A DNA stretch of 37,034 nt from JBDIVL01 sp039794405 (GTDB taxonomy: Bacteria > Planctomycetota > Brocadiia > Brocadiales > Brocadiaceae), in contig JBDIVL010000038.1 in NCBI GenBank assembly GCA_039794405.1, positions 1-37,034 on the forward strand, read 5' to 3'. The notes under the pieces are model-generated. The model worked only from the letters and a program-made list of their open reading frames with translations, was not told the DNA's origin and made no database searches. Position numbers and translations under genes: made by a program. Shown here piece by piece: positions 25,392 through 33,800 of this stretch (position 1 is the stretch's first letter; every line of letters begins with the position of its first letter).

Positions 25392-26638
25392 TGATATACT
25401 TTTACATCGGGAATGAATACGACAAATTGCCCGCCCCATTCCCGTATATATGACATTTGCTCTATAACCTCTTCTTTCAGGTTCCAGGGAAGGATCAATA
25501 CGTAGTCGGGTCTTGTCTCTTTGATCTTATCCGGGCTGTGAATTGGTATGTGTGTCCCTGGCAGGTAATGGCTTTGCTTATGGGGACTGCGGTCCACGGT
25601 GTAATCAATAAAATCCGGGCGTATACCACAATAATTCAGGAGGGTATTGCCTTTAGCCGGGGCGCCATATCCGACTATGGATTTTTTATTTCGTTTTGCT
25701 TCAATTAAGAAGGCCAGGATATTTCTTTTTATTTCTTTCACTTTTTCAGAAAATGAAAGATAATATTCTAAAGACATAAAACCCTTAGCCTCTTCATAAT
25801 TTTTCAGCAGGGATACCTTGTCATTGACAGGTTGAGAATTGTCTTCTGCATGGCGGGCATAAATCCTTAAAGAGCCGCCGTGGGTAGGCAACGTATCTAC
25901 ATCAAAGAGAATTAATCCGTGATTCCTAAATATTTCCTCTACCGTGATAAAAGAAAAGTATGAAAAGTGTTCGTGATAAATTGTATCGAATTGGTTTTCA
26001 TCCATAAGCATCATTAAATGTGGAAATTCCATGGTGATAATGCCTTTTGGTTTGAGAAGTATTTTCATCCCACGCACAAAATCATTAACATCTGGTACGT
26101 GAGCCAGGACATTATTTCCTAACAAGAGGTCTGCCTGCTCGCCTTCATTCACCAATTCCCTCGCTGTTTGTGTTCCGAAGAATTTTATGATCGTTGGTAT
26201 TCCTGCCTTTTGAGCAGCTTCGGCTACGTTCCTTGCAGGTTCGATACCTAACACAGGGATATCTCTTTCCTTGAAATATTGAAGGAGATAGCCGTCATTG
26301 CTGGCTATCTCAATAACCTTGCTTTGTGAATTAAATCCGAAGCGGTCAATCACGAGTTTCGTGTAATCACACGCATGTTTAAGCCATGTATCTGAATATG
26401 ATGAGAAATATGCATAATCACTGAAGATTTCCTCAGGAGACTGAATTAATGGCAACTGAACCAGGTAGCATCTGTTGCATACATAAACGCACAATGGATA
26501 GAATGGTTCCATTCTTCGAAGCTGTTCAGTTTTCAGATATGAATTTGCCAACGGTGATACACCCAGATCAACGAAGGTATGATTTAAGGAATTTCCACAA
26601 AAACGACACTTATTTTCTGTATTTACCATATTTATCAT
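25388..26638 (-). CDS. Nucleotide-sugar C-methyltransferase (NovU/TcaB9-like), intact
   Basis: A 416-aa protein. The N-terminal zinc-binding domain has Cys11-x2-Cys14 and Cys54-x2-Cys57. The SAM-binding motif EIASNDG is at 110-116, the active-site segment YHEHFSYF at 221-228, and the C-terminal domain contains GYGAPAKGNTLL. The family adds a methyl group to carbon 3 of a 4-keto sugar, giving a branched sugar. The Tyr/Glu/His of YHEH correspond to active-site residues described for TcaB9 (from memory). It is the first gene after the second control region and is translationally coupled to RfbC. The homolog at 889-2121 is broken, so this is the only complete copy here. Confidence 0.92.
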   Translation of the reverse strand: MINMVNTENKCRFCGNSLNHTFVDLGVSPLANSYLKTEQLRRMEPFYPLCVYVCNRCYLVQLPLIQSPEEIFSDYAYFSSYSDTWLKHACDYTKLVIDRFGFNSQSKVIEIASNDGYLLQYFKERDIPVLGIEPARNVAEAAQKAGIPTIIKFFGTQTARELVNEGEQADLLLGNNVLAHVPDVNDFVRGMKILLKPKGIITMEFPHLMMLMDENQFDTIYHEHFSYFSFITVEEIFRNHGLILFDVDTLPTHGGSLRIYARHAEDNSQPVNDKVSLLKNYEEAKGFMSLEYYLSFSEKVKEIKRNILAFLIEAKRNKKSIVGYGAPAKGNTLLNYCGIRPDFIDYTVDRSPHKQSHYLPGTHIPIHSPDKIKETRPDYVLILPWNLKEEVIEQMSYIREWGGQFVVFIPDVKVYQ

Positions 26639-26712
26639 CGTCAGTTATACTCCTGTTTTTGTTTTTCTTCGTATTTTGACTTGAAAAGCCGTCTTGTTAT
26701 GTGATGATGTCT

Positions 26713-26728
26713 ATCAAAAAATGTACCC
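26713..26728 (-). promoter_or_regulatory. Promoter-like element B upstream of the C-methyltransferase
   Basis: On the minus strand it reads GGGTACA-TTTT-TTGAT, again GG-N10-GA, with TTTATTCCTTT just upstream as at element C. A start about 12 nt past -12 would leave a leader of about 65 nt before ATG 26638. Confidence 0.55.
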
Positions 26729-26864
26729 AAAGGAATAAATAATTGTTGAGATTTATTATGAAATAAAGGTAAAAGATACGGATTAATGCCATTCTTGCGA
26801 TATAAAATAGATACGCTATCTCTGGAAGAAAAAGAAAATAATCCTTTTAAGCAAAAAAAGAAAT

Positions 26865-26913
26865 ATGTGACATGCCACAGAAGTGTGCCATTACAATAGT
26901 GTGACATGTCTCA
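26865..26913 (-). promoter_or_regulatory. Triple-palindrome upstream site, copy B
   Basis: Units GTGACATGCCAC (26867), GTGTGCCATTAC (26883) and GTGACATGTCTC (26901) keep the exact 16- and 18-bp start spacing of copies A and C. It lies about 137 bp upstream of element B. Confidence 0.65.
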
Positions 26914-27099
26914 TGGAAAATGGTACAAAGAGGGAAAAATATGTTTAATATAATCTTGTAGGTTGGGCGGAGCAGCGAGGACAATGCCCAACATCAGCCA
27001 ATGAAGTCTTTCAGTGAAATTTTGTATACAGTGTGTGAGTCCTACAGGACTGAATGAAACAAAGGCATGAAAGCATAAGGAAACAAGCCAAAATGTTTC

Positions 27100-27123
27100 G
27101 GTTCAATCGTGAACGGTTGAACC
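27100..27123. repeat. REP-like hairpin downstream of the GNAT region
   Basis: GGTTCAATCGT-GA-ACGGTTGAACC, with one mismatch in the stem, preceded by CAAAATGTTTC and followed by AACCC as in the other copies. Confidence 0.7.
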
Positions 27124-27206
27124 AACCCTGTGGATACTGAGTACTGATGCAAATGTCCGTATGCCATCCTGAAAGCTGCGTACATAAAATGAAAATTCCT
27201 GTACAA

Positions 27207-28277
27207 TCAGGATAACAACGATTTCACTAGGTTTTGTAATTTTGCGGGTATCCTGTTCTTTAGTTTCTTGAGAAGTGTTTTGGTTATAATACTCACATTC
27301 CTGTTGAAGCGGTCTGTAGTGCCAAAAATGTATTTGTAGTTCTCGCCACCTGCACCGAAATCATATATTTTATATCCATTTTCAATTGCATATCGAATAC
27401 AATACCCTGTCATTACATTTCCAGGTCTGAGATCGGCGAATATACTATTAAAAGCTTTCGTGTAGCTTACCATGATCTTTTTTTTCTGATCTAAAAAAGC
27501 CGCTTCTCCCGATATTGGTACTGTTCCATCCCATAAGATAGTTAAAAACAAACTATTATTTTCAAAACAATGTTTATAGAGCATGCGATAACTATTGAGA
27601 ACATCTTCGGAATTATTTTCCCATCGTGCCTGCCAAAGAGTGAGTAACGTCTCAGTTTGAGCAGCCAAATTGTCTGCCTGAACATGGGTTACCCGAAACC
27701 CCTTAAGGCGCATGACCTTGCCGGAATAATATTTTAAATTCTTACGGGTATTAGAACTGAGGAAGTCTTTTAAATACCGGTCCCAGGTATCAGGTAAATT
27801 AATATAGGGGCAAGAGGTATAATTGATTTCTTTAATCTCATATTTTTTTTCAGGAAAACATTTCAAGAACAGATCTAATCGGGAATCTGCCACGTTTCTC
27901 ATATCAAAATAATTCCATTTTGTATGATTTTGTATAAAGGTTGCGAAGGCCGGGATCGCTTCTTCAGTGTATTCAGGCAAACAGACAAACCCTGTATTAT
28001 CTGACCACGGATCTCCTCCAATAACCAGTTTTTTCAAAGACCTGAGTCTTCCCCTTCGAGAAACCCTCATACCAACAGGCATGAATGCAATATATGGTGA
28101 ATCCGGGTCGGGTTGCAGTGCTAATACTGACCAATCATATGATCTTGTATCTATCCATCCGCGTATCCACCCCCAAGACACAAAGATTGTCGTATGAGGA
28201 TCTTTGGAGTAAATGGTATCCCAGTCTTCTTTTAATTTTTCAAACTGTTTAATATCATTAATAACACTGACATGCAT
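27207..28277 (-). CDS. FemAB/BioF2-like GNAT acyltransferase (copy 2)
   Basis: A 356-aa paralog of 18524-19609. It shares DPHTTIFVSWGWIRGWID, the GFVCLPEYTEEAIPAFA segment, NTRKNLKYY and YDFGAGGENYKYIFG. It should transfer an acyl or aminoacyl group to a sugar amine, with a different acceptor from the first copy. It is the last gene of the SDR-methyltransferase-GNAT group and ends just before the second control region. Confidence 0.8.
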   Translation of the reverse strand: MHVSVINDIKQFEKLKEDWDTIYSKDPHTTIFVSWGWIRGWIDTRSYDWSVLALQPDPDSPYIAFMPVGMRVSRRGRLRSLKKLVIGGDPWSDNTGFVCLPEYTEEAIPAFATFIQNHTKWNYFDMRNVADSRLDLFLKCFPEKKYEIKEINYTSCPYINLPDTWDRYLKDFLSSNTRKNLKYYSGKVMRLKGFRVTHVQADNLAAQTETLLTLWQARWENNSEDVLNSYRMLYKHCFENNSLFLTILWDGTVPISGEAAFLDQKKKIMVSYTKAFNSIFADLRPGNVMTGYCIRYAIENGYKIYDFGAGGENYKYIFGTTDRFNRNVSIITKTLLKKLKNRIPAKLQNLVKSLLS

Positions 28278-28394
28278 AAGAGCCTCGAGTTAAACAACTT
28301 TCAGAGTGTCTCATAAGGAAACATACCAAAATAGTAGTTAATGAATCGTTGATAGTGGGTGAAAATTATCTCCTATCACGGTATAATTTATTTG

Positions 28395-29243
28395 TCAATT
28401 TGATAATCTGCAGCCAACAGCATAACCGTATTCCGGTAAAAAACTGTAACGTTCTCTTATACCATAGTGAACTAGCTCAAATCCAGCCTCTCGAAGCTCT
28501 GATGTTATCTCTTCTTTCGTAAAGTGATGGGCATAAAAACACTCAGTTAAATCATCACCTATTTCCATTGGTTCCCTCCCTAATACTGCTTTCATCAGAT
28601 TGGCTAATTTGGCGGTAATATGATAATATTTCCTGTCCTGACGCGGGAAAAAAGAGATCAACAGAGGGCCATTTTCTCTGATCTTCGTATGGAGACCCTT
28701 AAGAAAATGTATCCTTGTGTTCCTACCTCGTATGAGCATATACATACCCCAACCGACAATAATACCATCGTATTGTTTTAAGACCTCCGGGTATTTATCC
28801 CGTACCATAAGCTGCAGCTTTGCATGTGCACCAATTTGCTCTAAAATTTTATTGCCACTTTTTACGAGATCCGGGTTACACTCAAATCCGTCTACATGAT
28901 AACCCATCTTTTCCAGGGCTATAACTTCCCTTCCTGCTCCCGCCCCCGTTAGCATGATAGAGTGACACTCCTGAAACCAAAGTTCAATTACCCTTTTCTC
29001 CCAGTCTAACAACCCCTGGAGGTTCCATTCACTGACATGATAACCTTTTTGCATTTTCGAGAAGTAATAATAATCCAGATCATGGAAGTCCTTTCTGTCA
29101 AGAATTCCCAGCCAGAATCCATTATTGAGTATCTTGATGGGAAGGTATATACATTTTTTATATAGCTTTCCGATACCATGGATAACCTTATTACTACCAA
29201 CATATAAATCAATATAGATTTTGCCTAACAAAGAGATGTTCAT
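28395..29243 (-). CDS. Class I SAM-dependent methyltransferase
   Basis: A 282-aa protein. A basic, hydrophobic N-terminal stretch (residues 1-50) may associate with the membrane. SAM motif I appears as LTGAGAGREVIAL (98-110), followed by the acidic motif GFECNPD and GWGMYMLIRG. It probably methylates a glycan or precursor; it is unrelated to the two zinc-containing C-methyltransferases. It lies 32 bp after the SDR and ahead of the GNAT, consistent with one operon. Confidence 0.8.
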   Translation of the reverse strand: MNISLLGKIYIDLYVGSNKVIHGIGKLYKKCIYLPIKILNNGFWLGILDRKDFHDLDYYYFSKMQKGYHVSEWNLQGLLDWEKRVIELWFQECHSIMLTGAGAGREVIALEKMGYHVDGFECNPDLVKSGNKILEQIGAHAKLQLMVRDKYPEVLKQYDGIIVGWGMYMLIRGRNTRIHFLKGLHTKIRENGPLLISFFPRQDRKYYHITAKLANLMKAVLGREPMEIGDDLTECFYAHHFTKEEITSELREAGFELVHYGIRERYSFLPEYGYAVGCRLSN

Positions 29244-29275
29244 TCTTACCTTTCATTTTTTCAGATAAAAATCAT

Positions 29276-30004
29276 TTATTCAGATTTCCTTAAAGGTCTT
29301 ATATTAACATCGGTAATTTCCACACTTCGGGGCATGGCAAGCATGCTTATTATGACATTTGCGACGTCATCTGTTTGTATAAAATATTCAGGGTGATAAA
29401 CTTTCCCTTCCATCTCATGAACTATTGCTTGCATGGGACTTGCCGTGCGTCCAGGATAGATGCTCAGGATGCGGATACCATAGTCATTTACTTCATATCT
29501 CAAGGTATCAGCAATGGCCCTTAGTGCGTGCTTTGTTGCAGAATACTGGCTGAGACATGCCTTAGTCCTGAAGCCTGCACTGGAGTTGATAAATACGATT
29601 TGTCCATGGCATGATTTGATCATAGGAAGCAGTGTTTGAGTAAGGAGGTAAGGGGCACGGACATTTATTTTATATTGTTTATCAAAATCCTCAACTGAAG
29701 CATGTTCAAGCATACCCATAGAGAAAATACCTGCGCTGTGGATAAGGATATCAATATGCCCAATATTCTGCTGAAGATGCATCTTTAACTTATCGATATC
29801 ACTATCCACGGTTAGATCAGCCTGGTAACTCTTTATGGAAGGTGATAGCAATCTTGCGCTCTCCTCAACAACTTTAAGGGTTGTCAAATTACGACCAATT
29901 AAGCAGATTTCCACACCATGTCCTGCAAGCTCTAAAGCAATCGCTTTTCCAATACCGCTGCTTGCCCCTGTTACAACCGCAATTTGGTTTTTGAGATTAG
30001 ACAT
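29276..30004 (-). CDS. Classical short-chain dehydrogenase/reductase
   Basis: A 242-aa protein with cofactor motif TGASSGIG (12-19), structural Asn114, catalytic Ser141/142, and YSATK (Tyr154, Lys158). This is a complete classical SDR oxidoreductase. The substrate is unknown; in this context it could reduce a keto-sugar or a lipid carrier intermediate. It is the first gene after the third control region and so is probably the head of an operon. Confidence 0.9.
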   Translation of the reverse strand: MSNLKNQIAVVTGASSGIGKAIALELAGHGVEICLIGRNLTTLKVVEESARLLSPSIKSYQADLTVDSDIDKLKMHLQQNIGHIDILIHSAGIFSMGMLEHASVEDFDKQYKINVRAPYLLTQTLLPMIKSCHGQIVFINSSAGFRTKACLSQYSATKHALRAIADTLRYEVNDYGIRILSIYPGRTASPMQAIVHEMEGKVYHPEYFIQTDDVANVIISMLAMPRSVEITDVNIRPLRKSE

Positions 30005-30119
30005 CGATTATTATGGTAAATCAGGCCTTTGGCGATTTTTTATAACACCTCTGTAGGGGGTGAACCTTGTGTTCGTCCAGATGGAAAGAAAATAAACGGA
30101 AACGTTTTGAATTGTGCAG

Positions 30120-30205
30120 GGCGAAGGCGAACACATGTAGGGGCAGTTTTAAACCTGCCCCTACAAAGAACATTGAAATTCCTGTACATTGAATTAGGTT
30201 GCCTT
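30120..30205 (-). repeat. TAGGGGCAG palindromic element, copy 1
   Basis: An inverted repeat with arms GTAGGGGCAG and CTGCCCCTAC is followed by AACATTGAAATTCCTGTACA. The same tail appears after the second copy and, reverse-complemented, at 5655 and 19630. Confidence 0.7.
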
Positions 30206-30254
30206 TGACAATTCTTTGTTTACCAACATTTGAATTCTTATGGATATAAAACAT

Positions 30255-30270
30255 ATCAAAAAATGTACCT
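30255..30270 (-). promoter_or_regulatory. Promoter-like element C upstream of the SDR
   Basis: On the minus strand it reads AGGTACA-TTTT-TTGAT (GG-N10-GA), preceded by TTTATTCTTT as at element B. It is about 250 bp from ATG 30004, leaving room for a repeat-containing leader. Confidence 0.55.
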
Positions 30271-30302
30271 AAAGAATAAAAAATCTTTTTGCCAGGTGCC
30301 AT

Positions 30303-30360
30303 GTAGGGGCAGGTTTTAAACCTGCCCCTACAAAGAACATTGAAATTCCTGTACATGTAC
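30303..30360 (-). repeat. TAGGGGCAG palindromic element, copy 2
   Basis: 14-bp perfect arms, GTAGGGGCAGGTTT and its complement around a single T (30304-30332), are followed by the AACATTGAAATTCCTGTACA tail. Confidence 0.75.
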
Positions 30361-30539
30361 ATTGAATATGGTAGTGTAAAACGACTGTTATCCTGATAAA
30401 ATTTGCACCTTCTTTTCTGAAATATTTATCAAAGTATCAAAAAACTGCCTAATATCCGTGCTGTGGTAACTTACTTTAGAAAAATGGGTACTAATGAGAA
30501 GAGAAGGGAGGTGTAAACTTTCTAAAACAGGGTACCAAT

Positions 30540-30588
30540 ATGCGGCATGTTACAGAAGTGTGCTATCACATAAGTGTGACATGTCACA
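30540..30588 (-). promoter_or_regulatory. Triple-palindrome upstream site, copy C
   Basis: Units GCGGCATGTTAC (30542), GTGTGCTATCAC (30558) and the perfect palindrome GTGACATGTCAC (30576), with the same 16/18-bp phasing as copies A and B. It is about 270 bp from element C. Confidence 0.65.
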
Positions 30589-30810
30589 TAGTGATTGAAG
30601 GCTAATGTTTGGAGATGCGTGGTGGATAAACTTTTTCATAAAAGAGACATGACCGTTATAGTTTTGTGGTATTAGGATGTCTCGGAATTGCAGTACAGAA
30701 AATCTTGTGTTGTGCCGGGAAGGTTCGTAGGTTGTGATATTCAAAACCACCTTCCACGAAGAAGCAATGAATCCCCAAGGGATGAAATGATTATAGACTT
30801 GCAGAAAATA

Positions 30811-30850
30811 AGGAAAAAAATAAGGGATACCTGTTGAAGGTACCCCTTAT
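30811..30850 (-). terminator. Intrinsic terminator of the giant surface protein gene
   Basis: On the minus strand a 12-bp stem ATAAGGGGTACC/GGTATCCCTTAT with one G-U pair and a 7-nt loop runs into TTTTTTT. It starts 40 bp after the stop codon, an ideal position. Confidence 0.85.
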
Positions 30851-30889
30851 CCCTATCGTGCCAATCTGAAAATCCAGTATTGATTGTTC

Positions 30890-33800
30890 TTACTGACCTG
30901 GCGGTGGTAATATCCATGTGCCTTCGTTAGAACCTACGTAGACATAACTATCGTAAGGGTTTACAGCCAGAGACCATGCAGTAAACTCCGGACCAAGATT
31001 ATACGTGATATTTTTCCAACTCAGTCCTGAATCTGTTGATCTGAAAACTCCATTTGTCCTTCCCATTGACGTTACAAGTTTGCCCGCATAAACAACATTT
31101 GAATTGTTTGGGTCAACAGCCAGACGGGATACCCCTACCGATCCAAAGCTGTCCGGTGTAATGCCGTTATCTTCATTTCTCAAAATCCATGAAGAACCGG
31201 TCCAAATATAAACACCCATAGTCGTTGATGCAAGATATACCCTGTTTTGATTTTTAGGATCTACGACAATATCATTGAAACTCTGTATTCCTGGATTTGG
31301 AGTATAGGGTGATGTCCATGTTTCCCCTCTGTCAGTCGATTTATAGACCGTCACAGGATTTGTAGCTACAGAATATACAATATCTCCATTTCCCTGAAAC
31401 ACCGCATCCACCTTTCTTGCAAGCTTTTTCCATGTTACTCCCCTGTCTGTGCTCCTGAATTGACCTGCGTAAACAACATTCGAGTTTTGCGGATGAAATG
31501 CAATGAAACGATAACTGCCATTCGTCCCGCTGATTATTTTCCAGCTTGCCGCATCATCATGTGATACAATGATTTCCTGATCTTCCCAACTCCCCCTTGC
31601 GGTAACAATCACTTTGTTGTTGCTTGTGGTATTAATTGCCCCTACGTTTGTTGAAACCCAGAATGGCTCCTGCAATGGTACATAGATATTTTTAAAAGTA
31701 TAACCGCCATTTCTCGTGATTATACCACTAAAATCAGTAGTAAATATGACAAGCCTGTTTTTATCGTTTGCATCCCAGGCGTATGCTGTACCACCAGTCG
31801 ATGTACGCGCAGCAGTATACCCGCTCCCGGAATATGTCCAACTGTAACCTCCATCGGTAGTCTTTTGAGGAATACCTGCATATGCAGCTACTAAAGCTGT
31901 ATTCGCATCAGAAGGATGAGGTGCGATGGGAGACCCGCCGTATTGTCCATTACCGGGATTACGGTATATATCACTAAACAGATTTCCTTTGTTCATGGTG
32001 GAAGGTGCATTCCATGTTGCCCCCCCATCGTGTGAATAATAAGGGTGTTTTTCTGTCGTACTATATGCGCTGACGTACAGGTAGTTTGGATTAACCGGAC
32101 TCATTGCCAAATAGGCAGCATTCTTTCTGTTCGTGCTCCTTGTTATGAACGTTAATCCATTGTTACTTGAGTAGAAACTTGAGCCTCCATCGGATGATTT
32201 GTACACACCGTAGGAACCGACGGTAACATACATAGTACTCGGATTATTGTGGTTAATGACTACGGTCCTTGGATAATCCGGTAATCCGTTTCCAATTTTC
32301 TGGATTGAAACGGTAGTATCATCAGTTATTTTATATAACCCGGCCATGGATGCAGCATACAAGACCTTCGGATTTTGCGGATGGATGCGAAGCCCTAACA
32401 CCTTAGATCCCGTCAAAAGGTTCATTGAACTCCATGTAGCACCCCCATCAGTCGATTTTAAGATCCCTTCTGTGTGTGTACTTGCATAAACGGTATTTGA
32501 ATTGGCAAATGCAAAATTGCATCCACCCCTTTCATAAGATAGTCTGTAATAATAAGTCTGTTTAACCCTCTTCCACGTTTCTCCACCATCAGTCGTACGG
32601 TATATGCCGTCGGCTTTTTCACTTGATTGGGTATGTGATGTTATGTTGGCCGCCCCTGCGATTAAAACAATCTTCGGATTGCTGGGATTAACGGCTATAG
32701 ACAGTCCACCCGACGACAGATAACCCTTATGACTCCTTTGCCAGTTTTTACCGCCGTTACTGCTTTTCCATACCCCGGCGGTATCACTTACCATGAACGC
32801 AATACTAGGATCTGACGGCGCATACGCAATATATTCTATTTCCTGACCGCCTTCTCCGGGTGCTATTCCTGCGTCTCTTTGGGCAGTTGTCGCCAGCGGG
32901 TACTGCTTCCATTCAGTAGCAGAAGTACTAAATGCAGGAACGGTAAAGGACATCTCACTCCCGTATTTTGTTCCGGCACTGCTCATAGCTGCAATTCTGT
33001 AATAATAGGTTTTTCCTGATGATAATCCACTGATACTTATACTTACCTCCGTGGTAATCGACCCGCTTATACCTTCTGTCGACGATTTATTATTGAGGGA
33101 TCCGCTCGTTGTTCCATATTCAAACCAAACTGCGGTGGATAATCCATTGGCGTTAGCCGTACCACTTAATGCAGCCGAAGTTGATGTCAAGTTTGTAGCT
33201 GGCTGCGTTTCTACGGTAGGTGGAAGCACGGTTCCAACGGTGTCTGTGGATAGATACAGATCGCCAAATGATGATGTATCGAGATAGTTATTGCTCGTTC
33301 CAACCCACATAAGCTGTCCTTCCCGATCGCCACCGTTGTCATCGTCATTATTACCGATATCAAAACCAATGGTCGTACCTGAACTTGGAGTGATACCGAG
33401 ATTACTCCAGGGAATGGCTAGCTCAATACTATATCCCCCCGTTGCGGAAACCCAGGCGTGCAATACGCCGGTAGTCCTGCCATTCTTTTCCCAAATCGAA
33501 CTGTCGTTATATCCCTTGATAAACTGACGGTCATAACTGTCGTAGCTTGTCCCATGGTTATGATTACCGTCAATGTAGATCTCTACAGAATCGTCCTGAT
33601 GAGCATTTGATGAATCGTTATAGAGACTGCTATCACTGACCTTTATCCCTACATAGATATGGGTATCATCCCATAATACACCGTATTTCACCGTATTATT
33701 GGAAGTGCCAATGGCTGTTTTTGTAATATAATTTGCAGTACTCCACACAGACTCATTAAGATTTCCATCAATATCAATACTGCCTAGTGGCCTTTCGGCA

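Larger units (their letters stand above)
26639..27206. other. 568-bp control and repeat region upstream of the C-methyltransferase
   Basis: No credible gene is seen. From the C-methyltransferase side it holds promoter-like element B (26713-26728), triple-palindrome site B (26865-26913), a GTTGGGC/GCCCAAC inverted repeat near 26964-26994, and a REP-like hairpin (27100-27123). A TTCCTGTACA block next to the GNAT stop resembles the edge of the TAGGAATTTCAATG repeats. Confidence 0.7.
30005..30889. other. 885-bp control and repeat region between the SDR and the giant surface protein
   Basis: No credible gene is seen. From the SDR side it holds two copies of the GTAGGGGCAG palindromic element (about 30120-30200 and 30303-30360), promoter-like element C (30255-30270) between them, triple-palindrome site C (30540-30588), and the terminator of the giant gene (30811-30850). 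I recognise nothing in 30365-30535 or 30600-30800. Confidence 0.7.

Noticed and set aside
26641..26907. 88-codon minus-strand ORF upstream of the C-methyltransferase
   Set aside because: It spans promoter-like element B and site B; composition looks non-coding.
30021..30362. 113-codon minus-strand ORF upstream of the SDR
   Set aside because: It consists of two copies of the TAGGGGCAG repeat and contains promoter element C.
4332..30588. CRISPR array from the repeated 49-bp sites
   Set aside because: The three copies are 3.7-22.5 kb apart, single, and have no spacer structure or cas genes.
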